Assembly: GCF_022410465.1 (NCBI RefSeq)
Contig: NZ_JAJSON010000020.1
Span: 62,001-126,000, forward strand
Direction: 5' to 3'
Source: Christiangramia crocea
GTDB lineage: Bacteria; Bacteroidota; Bacteroidia; Flavobacteriales; Flavobacteriaceae
Length of the DNA: 64,000 nucleotides
The notes under the pieces were generated by a model that saw only the letters and a program-made list of their open reading frames with translations, did no database searches and was not told where the DNA came from. A program made the position numbers and the translations under genes. Shown one piece after another: positions 53,566 to 63,569 of the stretch (within the stretch, counting starts at the first letter, position 1; each line of letters starts with the position of its first letter).

Positions 53566-54207
53566 ATGAATAAAATTCTATCAAACATCAATTTTCAGAG
53601 CCTGGGATTTTCCAGAAGGACAATGTATCTCCTCATAGCAGGAGTACTTCCACTTTTAATATCCTGTAATGATGGAAAATATGAGGATAAACCGGAAGAG
53701 AAGAAAATGAGCCTCAATGACAGTATTAAAAGAGGTGAATACCTGGTGAAAACCATTGGCTGCCACGATTGTCATTCCCCAAAAAGAATGGGACAAAGAG
53801 GGCCTGAGGAAATTCCGGAGCTTGCATTATCCGGCTTTAGTGCAGGAGACAGTCTTCCTCCTGTAAATACAGAAGCTCTTGGAAAAGGGTGGATGCTCAT
53901 GAACGGGCAGTTAACCGCCTTCGTTGGCCCATGGGGTGTTTCCTATTCGGCAAACCTTACCTCTGATGATACTGGAATAGGAAACTGGACCGTTGCCCAA
54001 TTTAAAACCGCAATGCGCGAAGGTAAACTGAAAGGCCAGAAAGACGGTAGAATGATCCTGCCTCCAATGCCATGGCAAAACTTTGCGAATCTTACAGATG
54101 AAGATCTGGAGTCCATGTTCAAATATTTGCAAAGTACCGAACCTGTGAATAATCCCGTACCGGCTCCAATACCTCCTACAAAACTTGACAGTTTAAAAGC
54201 AGCATAA
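53566..54207 (+). CDS. c-type cytochrome, membrane-anchored or lipoprotein
   Basis: A 213-residue protein. The N-terminus carries a hydrophobic segment (MYLLIAGVLPLLISC) with a lipobox-like LISC, preceded by about 18 polar residues with an Arg pair. One heme motif CHDCH is at residues 66-70, and the later RMILPPMPWQNF offers a Met axial ligand (PPMPW). This fits a monoheme cytochrome c acting in the periplasm in electron transfer. The partner is not evident; the IorA/IorB enzyme 10 kb away lacks an adjacent cytochrome, so a link is possible but unsupported. The palindromic repeat starts just after the stop. Confidence 0.85.
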   Translation: MNKILSNINFQSLGFSRRTMYLLIAGVLPLLISCNDGKYEDKPEEKKMSLNDSIKRGEYLVKTIGCHDCHSPKRMGQRGPEEIPELALSGFSAGDSLPPVNTEALGKGWMLMNGQLTAFVGPWGVSYSANLTSDDTGIGNWTVAQFKTAMREGKLKGQKDGRMILPPMPWQNFANLTDEDLESMFKYLQSTEPVNNPVPAPIPPTKLDSLKAA

Positions 54208-54208
54208 A

Positions 54209-54339
54209 AAAGGCTGTCTAAAAAGTCAATCCAGGCGTCATTACGAACGAAGTGAAGTAATCTCAGCTTTGATTACCAATTATGTAAAGATTGCTTCGTT
54301 CCTCGCAATGACAGATAATAGACTTTTTAGACAGCCTTT
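54209..54339. repeat. 131-bp palindromic MITE-like element between convergent genes
   Basis: Perfect 19-bp terminal inverted repeats: AAAGGCTGTCTAAAAAGTC at 54209-54227 and its exact complement at 54321-54339. Inside is a second, imperfect inverted pair: GTCATTACGAACGAAG (starting 54237) against GTCATTGCGAGGAACGAAG (complement of 54312-54288). Strings like GTCATTGCGAGGAACGAAGC are known as dispersed repeats in Bacteroidetes and other genomes. There is no coding capacity. It fills nearly all of the 136-base gap between a plus-strand and a minus-strand gene, and the transcript would fold into one long hairpin, so it may serve as terminator for both. Confidence 0.85.
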
Positions 54340-54343
54340 ATAT

Positions 54344-55327
54344 TTATTTTACTTCAAATTCCTTGAGGAGATCTTTCTCCTGCTGATTAGGAACCTCAGA
54401 TATAAGCACGTAATTGCCAGGTTGCAAATTAGCTTTAAAGTAACCGGAATTGCCACCAGGCATTTCCTGCATTCCCCCCACAAATTTGTAACCCTGAGGA
54501 GCAGGAGTCATAAATCCTTCTGGATTGGTCCATACCATCCACTCAGATAATACACTTAAATCTGATCCCGGTTCAACTCTTACCAGGTGCACATCATGAC
54601 CGGCAAAATTCTCGTGCTGTTTTTGATCTGCATAATTTACCTTAAAAACATGCTCCCCGGCAGAAGGAGTTGCATCCATTTCAATTCCACTTTCACCACT
54701 AATGGAAATAGTGTAATCAGCAGCCGGCTCCTTTAACTCACTCTTTTCCTCTTTTACATAAAGTTCCTCTACCATACCTTCTGTAGAATGAAATCTACCG
54801 CCTGGCATTTTTATATAGCATTCTATAATGTATGTGCCTGGTTCGAGTTTTATGGTAGATTCAGTTGTAGTATTAGGAGACACCAAACCGGTTCCGCCTG
54901 AAAATACCACCTGGCTAAACCATTCGGGCATCTTTCCAAACTCCTCCATCGCAGCATCCATCTTGTCCTCTATTATCAGGTCCATTCCATTCTGAAACAC
55001 AGGGACCAGGGAGTCTTCGGCATCTTCTAAACCTTTACCCTCCGGATATTTTTCAAAAACCACAAAGTGGGTCATATTGGAGTTATTCTTATATCTGATT
55101 GTATTCCACCCTGAGAGCAGGGTGTCTTTAGGGATGCTAAATTCCATAGATTTTGTGGTAATAGTAAAGACCCCACTATTAGATGAAGATTTTTTATCAG
55201 CTTCAGCTGTTTCCTCCATTACTTCCTCTTCACTTTTATCCTTATCATTTTTACATCCTGCAATAAGACTTAATCCCATCAGGCCCATAAAGAACAACCT
55301 GAAAAATTTCAATTTTAGAATAGACAT
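54344..55327 (-). CDS. Lipoprotein of unknown function with cupredoxin-like beta domains
   Basis: About 327 residues from the ATG at 55327, which opens a signal peptide with the lipobox LSLIAGCKN; a longer frame reaches 55384. A low-complexity acidic linker (DKDKSEEEVMEETAEADKK) follows the anchor, then two beta-rich halves. The first (FTITTKSMEFSIPKDTLLSGWNTIRYKNNSNMTHFVVFEKYPEG) and the second (EHVFKVNYADQKQHENFAGHDVHLVRVE) look like related sandwich domains, each with a His-containing strand. A metal role is possible, but no complete copper site is seen. It is the partner of the converging cytochrome gene only by position. Confidence 0.65.
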   Translation of the reverse strand: MSILKLKFFRLFFMGLMGLSLIAGCKNDKDKSEEEVMEETAEADKKSSSNSGVFTITTKSMEFSIPKDTLLSGWNTIRYKNNSNMTHFVVFEKYPEGKGLEDAEDSLVPVFQNGMDLIIEDKMDAAMEEFGKMPEWFSQVVFSGGTGLVSPNTTTESTIKLEPGTYIIECYIKMPGGRFHSTEGMVEELYVKEEKSELKEPAADYTISISGESGIEMDATPSAGEHVFKVNYADQKQHENFAGHDVHLVRVEPGSDLSVLSEWMVWTNPEGFMTPAPQGYKFVGGMQEMPGGNSGYFKANLQPGNYVLISEVPNQQEKDLLKEFEVK

Positions 55328-55573
55328 AGTTTTTAATTTTTGATTGGTTATTAAAATGTGTTGATTATCAAAAGAGTAGGGCAAGAACTAAATTTCTTAA
55401 AATTTATTCAAAACACCAAAATAAAAAGATAAGCGCATTAAGAAGTACTGGTAGAAACCTTAATTAATTGTCAAAAAAACAAACAAGTTTGCTAATACGT
55501 ACGATTTTCAGAATCAGTTTATTAAATTTAAGATTCAGCACATTTTTTAAAATATAAAAAACCAACCATTGCC

Positions 55574-57517
55574 ATGCCGGAGAAGAGCAGAATTGTCATT
55601 GAAAATATTAAGCCTGCAGTAAATTGTGGTGAGTATGCCATTAAAAGAGTCACCGATGAATTAGTACATGTTCAGGCAGATATTTTTGGTGATGGTCATG
55701 ATATAATTCAGGCCTCGGTATTCTATAAACATTCAAAACAGCGGAACTGGGATGAATCGCGAATGCATCCCACAATAAATGACAGCTGGGAAGGATTCTT
55801 TAAAGTAGAAAAACAGGGAGACTACGAATATTATATCCAGGGCTGGGAAGATCATGGATTAAACTGGCGACACGGGATCGTAAAAAAAATTGAAGATGGC
55901 CAGAAGGTAACTTCAGAATTACTGGAAGGTGCGGAGATCCTGAAACCGATCCTGAAAAAATGTACAAAACCAGAGGCCGTTCTTTTAAAAAGAGCTATTG
56001 CCGACTTCACAAATAAGGATCAGTATGAAGAATCAGTAAACATCTGTTTGGATAAAGGTCTGGAAAACATACTTTTAAAATATCCACACAAGGCAGTTCC
56101 TTATCAATCAAAGAAATTGCCGGTATATGTGGACAGGAAAAAAGCACGCTTCAGCACCTGGTATGAATTCTTTCCCCGCTCTGCTTCAAGAGAAGAAGGA
56201 AAACATGGAACTTTCAAGGATTGTGAAAACATCTTACCCCGAATTGCCGAAATGGGATTCGACACCCTATACTTTCCACCTATACACCCTATTGGAGAAG
56301 TAAACAGGAAGGGAAAGAACAATGCTACTAATGCAGGGGCAGATGATGTAGGTTCTCCATGGGGAATTGGTTCTGAAAAAGGCGGACATAAGGATATTCA
56401 TCCGGATCTGGGAAATCTTGATGATTTTAAATCGCTGGTAAAAAAAGCCAGGGACCTGGGAATTGAAGTGGCCATGGATTTCGCATTGCAGGCCGCTCCT
56501 GATCATCCCTATGTAAATGAACATCCCAACTGGTTTAGGTGGAGGCCAGACGGAACCATTCAATATGCAGAAAATCCACCGAAGAAATACCAGGATATCC
56601 TGCCTATTTATTTTGAATCGGAAGAATGGAAGAAAATGTGGCAGGAATTCCTCGAAATAGTGCTATACTGGATAGAAGAAGCAGGGATAAGTATATTCAG
56701 GGTGGATAATCCGCATACCAAACCCTTCTATTTCTGGGGATGGCTTATTTCTGAAGTAAGGAAGAAACATCCTGATACATTGTTCCTTTCTGAAGCATTT
56801 ACACGCCCAAAGATCATGGAACAGCTTGCGAAACAGGGATTCACCCAATCTTATACTTACTTCACCTGGCGAACCAGTAAACATGAGTTAACTGAGTATA
56901 TGAACGAACTTACCAAAACTGACCTGAAAGAATATTTCAGACCGAATTTCTGGCCTAATACACCAGATATCAATCCATATCATCTTCAGGGCGCCAATGA
57001 AGCCATGTTCATGATACGCTATTTCCTGGCAGCCACATTAAGTTCAAATACGGGAATTTACGGGCCGGTATTCGAGTTCATGGTCTCAGATGCAGTTCCG
57101 GGAAGAGAAGAATATCTTGATTCAGAAAAATATCAGATAAGGCACTGGGACTGGAGTGCAGAGAATAAAATAATGAGGGTGATCGCCAAGATCAACGAGG
57201 CAAGACAAACCAACCCCTCATTACAGCAAACAAACAATATTCAGTTTTGTGACATCCATGATGACGGTCTTATGGCCTATTATAAATTTGACCAGGAAAG
57301 GGAAAACCACACTTTAATGGTGGTAAGCCTGGACCCATATTATCAAAAGAATGGCTCTGTAAAAGTACCCCGATACGAACTGGGACTACACGAGGGACAA
57401 TCTATTAGGGTAGAAGACCTTATTACGGGTAATTCCTATAACTGGGACGAGGAATGGTGCTACGTCGAATTGCATCCTGCAATGCCATTCCACTTATTTC
57501 GAATTCATAAACATTAA
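55574..57517 (+). CDS. glgE: Alpha-1,4-glucan:maltose-1-phosphate maltosyltransferase GlgE
   Basis: A 647-residue GH13 enzyme. The N-terminal DUF3416-type domain (about 10-130) is followed by KARFSTWYEFFPRSASREEGKHGTFKDCE, the GlgE signature. The catalytic barrel has the nucleophile Asp378 (IFRVDNPHTKP) and acid/base Glu407 (FLSEAFTRP). GlgE transfers maltose units from maltose-1-phosphate to alpha-1,4-glucan, releasing phosphate. It is first in a four-gene plus-strand cluster with a maltokinase (4-base gap), GlgB and a GH31 enzyme. The length fits the family, which is usually about 650-700 residues. Confidence 0.93.
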   Translation: MPEKSRIVIENIKPAVNCGEYAIKRVTDELVHVQADIFGDGHDIIQASVFYKHSKQRNWDESRMHPTINDSWEGFFKVEKQGDYEYYIQGWEDHGLNWRHGIVKKIEDGQKVTSELLEGAEILKPILKKCTKPEAVLLKRAIADFTNKDQYEESVNICLDKGLENILLKYPHKAVPYQSKKLPVYVDRKKARFSTWYEFFPRSASREEGKHGTFKDCENILPRIAEMGFDTLYFPPIHPIGEVNRKGKNNATNAGADDVGSPWGIGSEKGGHKDIHPDLGNLDDFKSLVKKARDLGIEVAMDFALQAAPDHPYVNEHPNWFRWRPDGTIQYAENPPKKYQDILPIYFESEEWKKMWQEFLEIVLYWIEEAGISIFRVDNPHTKPFYFWGWLISEVRKKHPDTLFLSEAFTRPKIMEQLAKQGFTQSYTYFTWRTSKHELTEYMNELTKTDLKEYFRPNFWPNTPDINPYHLQGANEAMFMIRYFLAATLSSNTGIYGPVFEFMVSDAVPGREEYLDSEKYQIRHWDWSAENKIMRVIAKINEARQTNPSLQQTNNIQFCDIHDDGLMAYYKFDQERENHTLMVVSLDPYYQKNGSVKVPRYELGLHEGQSIRVEDLITGNSYNWDEEWCYVELHPAMPFHLFRIHKH

Positions 57518-57521
57518 AATA

Positions 57522-59168
57522 ATGACTAAGAAGGCACCATCTGCTGTAAATACATCAGATTTTCAGTTCAAATGCAGCTGGGAAGAAGCATTTGAAGATT
57601 CAGAATTCATTAAAACCTTCAGTACTGAGATACTGGAAGATTATATTCTGAAAAAGCGATGGTATGCCGGAAAATCAAGTACCTTGAAATATATTGAGGT
57701 TGTAGACCACTGTAAGATTGCACCAGAAAAAAACATCTATTATGGGGTTCTCATAGAGATCAATTTTAGTGAGGCATTCTTTCAGGATTACTTTATTCCG
57801 TTAAGCTTTATTCCCGGCAGCAAGGAGAAGTTAGAGACAGGCACCATCATTGCTCCTGTAAGTTTTAAAGGCCATGAAGGCTACCTTATAGATGCAATTC
57901 ATATTGAGGATTTCAGGAAACTGGTCTTTAATAAGATAATGGAGTCTTCAGCTGATCCACCTGAAAACAAGATTCTTTTTCACCGGTCAGAGACCGTTCA
58001 ACCTACAAAGTATAAATCTTCGCGATTTATGGGTGGAGAACAAAGTAACACTTCCATTATTTACAATGACTGCTACGTCATGAAATTCTTCCGAAGGATC
58101 TATACCAGTAAAAATCCGGATTATGAGATCATCAGGTTCCTTACAGAAAAAAGTAAATTCCAGAATATCCCCGCCTATGTAGGAAGTATCAATCTGGCGC
58201 TGGATGGCGGCGACACCGTAACTCTGGGACTTATGCAGGATTTAATCGAAAATGAAGGAGATGCCTGGAAATATATGCTAAAGGAATTAAAACTGGTATT
58301 TGCTAATCTTGAAAAGAAAAGGATAAAAGTAAACCGGTTTCCTGATATCAAACTTTATCAAAGACAGCCAATAAATACGATCCCCCCTGAAATTATCGAT
58401 TTTGCGGGGCTCAATCTATTCCTGAAAGTATCAAAACTGGCATTAAGAACCGCCGAAATGCATATTGCCCTGGGCAGCGATATGCAGGATACATCCTTTA
58501 CACCAGCAAAATACAATGGAGATTACGCGGTCTGGTTAAAGAACAGGCTTATTTACATGTTCCAGAACCGGCTGAATACCATAGAAAACAATATGCATAA
58601 ACTCGAGGGTGAAGCCCTGGACCTTGCCAAGGAGTTTCTGGACAGAAAAAAAGAGATCCGGGAACACTTCCTTAATTTCAACTGGACAAGGATGAAAAGC
58701 GAACGGATAAGGATACATGGAGATTATCACCTGGGGCAGGTACTGGTTCATGAAGATGATTTCTACTTACTTGATTTTGAAGGGGAACCCGAAAGCACTA
58801 TTCAGGACAGGAAGGTCAAGCAACCCCCGCTTAAGGATGTTGCCGGTATGTTCAGATCCTTTCATTATGCGATCTATTCTACCATTTTCAATAGCGATGA
58901 AAGCTTCTCCACTTCCCAGGAAGAACTGTTCAAGGCGGGAGAAATACTTTATAAATACATGATAGGTGTCTTTATGGAAACTTACGTTCATAAAGTTCAG
59001 GAAGAGAATCTTAACATAGGTTATAAGCAGGAAATCGAATTTTTACTCGATTATTGCCTGTTGGAAAAGGCCGTTTATGAACTGGGCTACGAACTCAATT
59101 CCAGGCCACGCTGGACGATCATTCCTCTAAGGGGGATAGCCAGTATTTTAAAACACAAGAAAAACTAG
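57522..59168 (+). CDS. Maltokinase-like protein (Pep2/Mak family)
   Basis: A 548-residue kinase. The C-terminal half has RIRIHGDYHLGQVLVHEDD (His399, Asp401) and YLLDFEGEPE (Asp418), the catalytic and Mg2+-binding motifs of maltokinases and related aminoglycoside-phosphotransferase folds. LKKRWYAGKSSTLKYIEV near residue 45 is the Mak N-terminal signature. Mak makes maltose-1-phosphate from maltose and ATP. It is longer than the typical free-standing enzyme (about 450 residues), with an extended N-terminal cap. It is not fused to a trehalose synthase. It sits between glgE (4-base gap) and glgB (9-base gap). Confidence 0.88.
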   Translation: MTKKAPSAVNTSDFQFKCSWEEAFEDSEFIKTFSTEILEDYILKKRWYAGKSSTLKYIEVVDHCKIAPEKNIYYGVLIEINFSEAFFQDYFIPLSFIPGSKEKLETGTIIAPVSFKGHEGYLIDAIHIEDFRKLVFNKIMESSADPPENKILFHRSETVQPTKYKSSRFMGGEQSNTSIIYNDCYVMKFFRRIYTSKNPDYEIIRFLTEKSKFQNIPAYVGSINLALDGGDTVTLGLMQDLIENEGDAWKYMLKELKLVFANLEKKRIKVNRFPDIKLYQRQPINTIPPEIIDFAGLNLFLKVSKLALRTAEMHIALGSDMQDTSFTPAKYNGDYAVWLKNRLIYMFQNRLNTIENNMHKLEGEALDLAKEFLDRKKEIREHFLNFNWTRMKSERIRIHGDYHLGQVLVHEDDFYLLDFEGEPESTIQDRKVKQPPLKDVAGMFRSFHYAIYSTIFNSDESFSTSQEELFKAGEILYKYMIGVFMETYVHKVQEENLNIGYKQEIEFLLDYCLLEKAVYELGYELNSRPRWTIIPLRGIASILKHKKN

Positions 59169-59177
59169 CATTCAATT

Positions 59178-61085
59178 ATGAAAAAAGAAGTACAGGTACA
59201 CTCTTTATTTTCAGATTTCGATATTTCACTCTTCAGAGCAGGCAAGCATTTTCGGCTTTATGAAAAATTTGGCGCACACCTGATGGAAGTAAATGGCGAA
59301 AAAGGAGTCTATTTCGCAGTTTGGGCACCATCGGCAAAATCAATTTCTGTAATAGGAGATTTTAATTACTGGCTCGAAGGCGAACATCAGTTGAATGTGA
59401 GATGGGATGGCAGCGGAATCTGGGAAGGTTTTATTCCCGGAGTTGAAAAAGGAACGAAATACAAATACAAGATACAATCCCATCATAATGACATGGTGAT
59501 CGAAAAGGCCGATCCCTATGCCCTGAGTTGTGAACACCCTCCTAATACGGCTTCCATCGTTTGGGACCTGGACTATAAATGGAAAGACAAAAAATATATG
59601 TCTACCAGAAAAGATAAAAATTCCCTGGATCAGCCATTTTCCATTTATGAGGTTCACCTGGGTTCATGGAGAAAGAACATGGACGAAAACCGTTCTCTTA
59701 CTTATACCGAGATGGCCGATGAACTTGTAGGCTACGTCAAGGAAATGGGCTTTACTCATGTAGAGTTCATGCCTATTATGGAATATCCATATGATCCTTC
59801 ATGGGGCTATCAGCTTACCGGATATTTTGCTCCGACTTCCCGCTTTGGTAATCCTCAGGAATTCATGCAGCTCATGGATGCATTTCATAAGGAAGGGATT
59901 GGAGTTATTCTTGACTGGGTGCCTTCTCATTTTCCCGAAGATAAACATGGTCTGGGACAGTTTGACGGTTCTCACCTTTATGAACATCCAGACCCAAGAA
60001 AGGGATATCATCCGGACTGGAAAAGTCTCATCTTTAACTATGGCAGAAATGAAGTAAGGTCTTTTTTAATAAGCAATGCTGTATTCTGGCTGGATAAATA
60101 TCATGTGGACGGTTTGAGAGTAGATGCTGTTGCTTCTATGCTATACCTGGATTATTCCAGGGAAGATCACGAATGGGAACCTAATGAGCATGGAGGAAGA
60201 GAAAATCTTGATGCAATCAGTTTTCTTAGAGAGCTCAACAAGGAGGTGTATGGCAGCTTTGAAGGAGTGCAGACGATCGCTGAAGAATCCACCTCTTTTC
60301 CAATGGTCTCACGACCTGTAGACCTGGGAGGCTTAGGCTTCGGGATGAAATGGATGATGGGCTGGATGCATGATACACTGGAATATTTCAAAAAAGATCC
60401 CATTTACAGGCAATATCATCAAAACGACATCACCTTTAGTATGACCTATACCTTTACAGAGAATTTTGCTCTACCGTTAAGCCATGATGAAGTGGTTTAT
60501 GGCAAGCATTCACTTCTGGGAAGGATGCCGGGTGATGAATGGCAGAGATTTGCCAATCTTCGTCTTTTATATTCTTATATGTTCACTCATCCTGGTGCAA
60601 AGCTTTTATTCATGGGAGCTGAAATTGGCCAGTACGAAGAATGGAACTATAATACAAGTCTCGACTGGCATCTATTGCAAGATGATTACCACAAAGGAGT
60701 AAAGGAGCTGCTTACCGATCTAAACAAATTATATAAGAAACAACCCGCTTTACATGAAAAACAGTTTAGTGCTGAAGGCTTTGAATGGATAGCATATGAC
60801 GATAGTAAAAATTCGGTTTTAAGTTTTATCCGAAAAGGAAAAGACCCGAAAGATTCTCTTATCATTGTCTGCAATTTCACACCCAGTGTCCTTACAGACT
60901 ATAGTGTAGGACTTCCTGCTTCAGGAAAACTTAAGGAGATATTCAATTCTGATGAAAAGAAATATGGAGGCTCCGGTACCAAAAATAAGAGTCTGAAAAT
61001 TGAAAAGGAAGAGTTTCATGGCAGGGACCATTCAGCAGAAATAACCATACCTCCACTGGGTACGGTTGTTTTTAAAATTTTATGA
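59178..61085 (+). CDS. glgB: 1,4-alpha-glucan branching enzyme GlgB
   Basis: A 635-residue GH13 enzyme. The N-terminal CBM48-like domain carries GVYFAVWAPSAKSISVIGDFNYW. The barrel has the nucleophile Asp316 (GLRVDAVAS), the acid/base Glu in TIAEEST (369/370) and the transition-state pair in LPLSHDEVVYGK. It introduces alpha-1,6 branches into alpha-1,4-glucan and complements GlgE: together they build a branched glycogen-like glucan. Strong context: it lies between a maltokinase gene and a GH31 gene on the same strand. Length is normal for the shorter branching enzymes. Confidence 0.95.
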   Translation: MKKEVQVHSLFSDFDISLFRAGKHFRLYEKFGAHLMEVNGEKGVYFAVWAPSAKSISVIGDFNYWLEGEHQLNVRWDGSGIWEGFIPGVEKGTKYKYKIQSHHNDMVIEKADPYALSCEHPPNTASIVWDLDYKWKDKKYMSTRKDKNSLDQPFSIYEVHLGSWRKNMDENRSLTYTEMADELVGYVKEMGFTHVEFMPIMEYPYDPSWGYQLTGYFAPTSRFGNPQEFMQLMDAFHKEGIGVILDWVPSHFPEDKHGLGQFDGSHLYEHPDPRKGYHPDWKSLIFNYGRNEVRSFLISNAVFWLDKYHVDGLRVDAVASMLYLDYSREDHEWEPNEHGGRENLDAISFLRELNKEVYGSFEGVQTIAEESTSFPMVSRPVDLGGLGFGMKWMMGWMHDTLEYFKKDPIYRQYHQNDITFSMTYTFTENFALPLSHDEVVYGKHSLLGRMPGDEWQRFANLRLLYSYMFTHPGAKLLFMGAEIGQYEEWNYNTSLDWHLLQDDYHKGVKELLTDLNKLYKKQPALHEKQFSAEGFEWIAYDDSKNSVLSFIRKGKDPKDSLIIVCNFTPSVLTDYSVGLPASGKLKEIFNSDEKKYGGSGTKNKSLKIEKEEFHGRDHSAEITIPPLGTVVFKIL

Positions 61086-61150
61086 ACAAGCCTGTAATAA
61101 TTCATCGGAAAAAGCTTCTTTTGTAGCTTTCATAAAAAGTTTGTAAGACT

Positions 61151-63550
61151 ATGATTACCAATACAGAACTAGAACATAAGGGGAATCTATACCCCTCCGG
61201 CTTAATATCATTCGAACACGATCAGGACACCATAAATTTTATCACCAAAAACGGGGTACGCCTTCAAATAACTGTACTTCGCGATAATATGCTCAGGTTC
61301 CGTTATTCTACTAACGGGATCTTTGAAAATGATTTTTCATATGCGGTAGATGAGGAACATCCACATGGTTTTAACCAGCTAAAAATTGAAGATACAGAAA
61401 CTCATGTATTAATTACTACTGAAAAATTCAAGTGTAAGATTGCAAAAGATGATCTTCGGGTAGGAATGTATGAACTTGATGGCCGGCCAATCCTTGAAGA
61501 TGAACTTGGTTTCCACTGGGAGGAGAGTTTTGAATTCGGAGGAAACTTCGTAAAGATGAGCAAGACTTCCCGGGAGCAGGAAAACTTCTTCGGACTTGGA
61601 GATAAACCTACCAATTTTAACCTTAAGGGAAAAAGGATGAGCCTGTGGAATACTGATCAGTATGCCTACGGAAAGGACACCGTGGAATTATATAAAGCGG
61701 TGCCTTTTTATATGGGACTTCACAGCAACCTTTCCTACGGAATATTCTTTGATAACACTTTCAAGACCCATTTTGATTTTTGTCACGAAAGAAGAAACGT
61801 TACCAGTTTCTGGGCAGATGGCGGTGAAATGAACTATTATTTTATTTATGGCCCCCAAATGGCCGATGTACTGACTACTTACACCGACCTCACCGGAAAG
61901 CCGGAATTACCACCAATGTGGGCCCTCGGCTTTCACCAGTGTAAATGGAGCTATTACCCGGAAAGTAAAGTAAAGGAGATCACTTCTAAATTCAGGGAAC
62001 TTGATTTTCCCTGCGATGCTATCTATCTTGATATTGACTATATGGATGGTTTTCGCTGTTTTACCTGGAACAAGGAATATTTTCCCGATCCAAAAAGAAT
62101 GGTAAAAGAGCTGGAAAATGATGGTTTTAAAACAGTTGCCATTATAGATCCCGGTATAAAAATAGACCTGAATTACAGCATATTTAAAGAAGGACTGGAA
62201 AACGACTATTTCTGTCGAAGGGCAGACGGACCATACATGCGTGGAAAAGTCTGGCCTGGAGAATGCTATTTTCCCGATTTCACCAATCCCGAGGTTAGAG
62301 AATGGTGGAGCGGATTATACCGCGAACTCATTGGAGAAATTGGAGTAAAAGGTGTTTGGAACGATATGAACGAGCCGGCAGTGATGGAGGTTCCGGGAAA
62401 AACCTTCCCTTTTGATGTTCGCCATGATTATGACGGGCATCCCTGCAGCCATCGAAAAGCCCATAATGTCTATGGGATGCAAATGGCCAAAGCCACTTAT
62501 GAAGGGGTTAAAAGATTCAATTTCCCAAAACGACCCTTTATCATCACCCGGGCCAATTATTCCGGTGGGCAACGTTATACCTCAACCTGGACCGGAGATA
62601 ATATAGCAAGCTGGGAACACCTATGGCTGGCCAATGTACAGATCCAAAGACTTTGTATGAGCGGTATGAGCTTTGCCGGATCAGATATTGGTGGATTTGC
62701 CGAACAGCCTTCCGGCGAATTATATACCCGATGGTTACAACTAGGAGTGTTCCATCCTTTCTGCAGGGTCCATTCCTCTGGAGATCATGGAGAGCAGGAA
62801 CCCTGGTTTTTTGGCGAGGAGGTGCTCGATATTTCCAGAAAATATGTAGAATTAAGGTATCAACTACTGCCTTACCTGTATACCACTTTCTATAAATATG
62901 TAGCTGAAGGAGTCCCAATTCTTAAGCCACTGGTATACCATGATCAGGAAGATGTGCAAACCCACTATAGGGCAGATGAGTTTATCTTTGGAAACCATAT
63001 CCTGGTATGTCCCATACAGGAGCCAAATGTACAGGGCAGAAGAATGTATATTCCAAGAGGTAAGTGGTACAACTTCTGGAATGACAAACCGGTCTCTGGC
63101 GGACGTGAAATGTGGGTGGATGCTCCTCTGGATACGATTCCCGTTTTTATCAAGGAAGGGGCGATTATCCCTAAGTATCCGGTACAGCAATATGTTGATG
63201 AAAAAAAATTAGAGCAGATCAGTCTCGATATCTACTATAAATTAGGAAAAGAGAACTCTGAATTCTATGAAGATTCTCATGACGGCTATGAATACCGCCA
63301 GGGGATATTCAGCCTGAGGACTTTCAAATTAACCGGAAAGACAGATGAAATCATTCTGCAACAGCATAAAAGCGGAAAATACTCTGCTCCCTACACCACT
63401 TTCAAACTGAAGTTCCACGGACTTCCTTTTCAGATCAAAAAAGCATTCTTTGAAAATGAAGAAGTTCCGCTTAAAGAACTTCAATTTGATAAGGATGAAA
63501 ATACGATGATCGTGAATAAGGATTTTAGTGAGATACACCTGGTAGGTTAA
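61151..63550 (+). CDS. GH31 family alpha-glucosidase
   Basis: A 799-residue enzyme. An N-terminal beta-sandwich (about 1-250, with FFGLGDKPTNFNLKGKRMSLWNTD) leads into the barrel, which has the nucleophile Asp405 in GVWNDMNEPA and the acid/base Asp483 in TSTWTGDN. RFIITRANYSGGQRYTS-type context (FIITRANYSGGQR) is also standard. There is no signal peptide, so it is cytosolic. It probably removes glucose from alpha-glucan or maltooligosaccharide ends; alpha-xylosidase or transglycosylase activity cannot be excluded. It follows glgB by 65 bases and is the last gene of the cluster. Confidence 0.93.
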   Translation: MITNTELEHKGNLYPSGLISFEHDQDTINFITKNGVRLQITVLRDNMLRFRYSTNGIFENDFSYAVDEEHPHGFNQLKIEDTETHVLITTEKFKCKIAKDDLRVGMYELDGRPILEDELGFHWEESFEFGGNFVKMSKTSREQENFFGLGDKPTNFNLKGKRMSLWNTDQYAYGKDTVELYKAVPFYMGLHSNLSYGIFFDNTFKTHFDFCHERRNVTSFWADGGEMNYYFIYGPQMADVLTTYTDLTGKPELPPMWALGFHQCKWSYYPESKVKEITSKFRELDFPCDAIYLDIDYMDGFRCFTWNKEYFPDPKRMVKELENDGFKTVAIIDPGIKIDLNYSIFKEGLENDYFCRRADGPYMRGKVWPGECYFPDFTNPEVREWWSGLYRELIGEIGVKGVWNDMNEPAVMEVPGKTFPFDVRHDYDGHPCSHRKAHNVYGMQMAKATYEGVKRFNFPKRPFIITRANYSGGQRYTSTWTGDNIASWEHLWLANVQIQRLCMSGMSFAGSDIGGFAEQPSGELYTRWLQLGVFHPFCRVHSSGDHGEQEPWFFGEEVLDISRKYVELRYQLLPYLYTTFYKYVAEGVPILKPLVYHDQEDVQTHYRADEFIFGNHILVCPIQEPNVQGRRMYIPRGKWYNFWNDKPVSGGREMWVDAPLDTIPVFIKEGAIIPKYPVQQYVDEKKLEQISLDIYYKLGKENSEFYEDSHDGYEYRQGIFSLRTFKLTGKTDEIILQQHKSGKYSAPYTTFKLKFHGLPFQIKKAFFENEEVPLKELQFDKDENTMIVNKDFSEIHLVG

Positions 63551-63569
63551 ACACTCACCATGTTAAAAC

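Noticed and set aside
54269-54550. Plus-strand frame of 93 residues overlapping the palindromic element
   Set aside because: It starts inside the repeat and runs antisense to the 3' end of the lipoprotein gene; composition is low-complexity and no signal or domain is seen.
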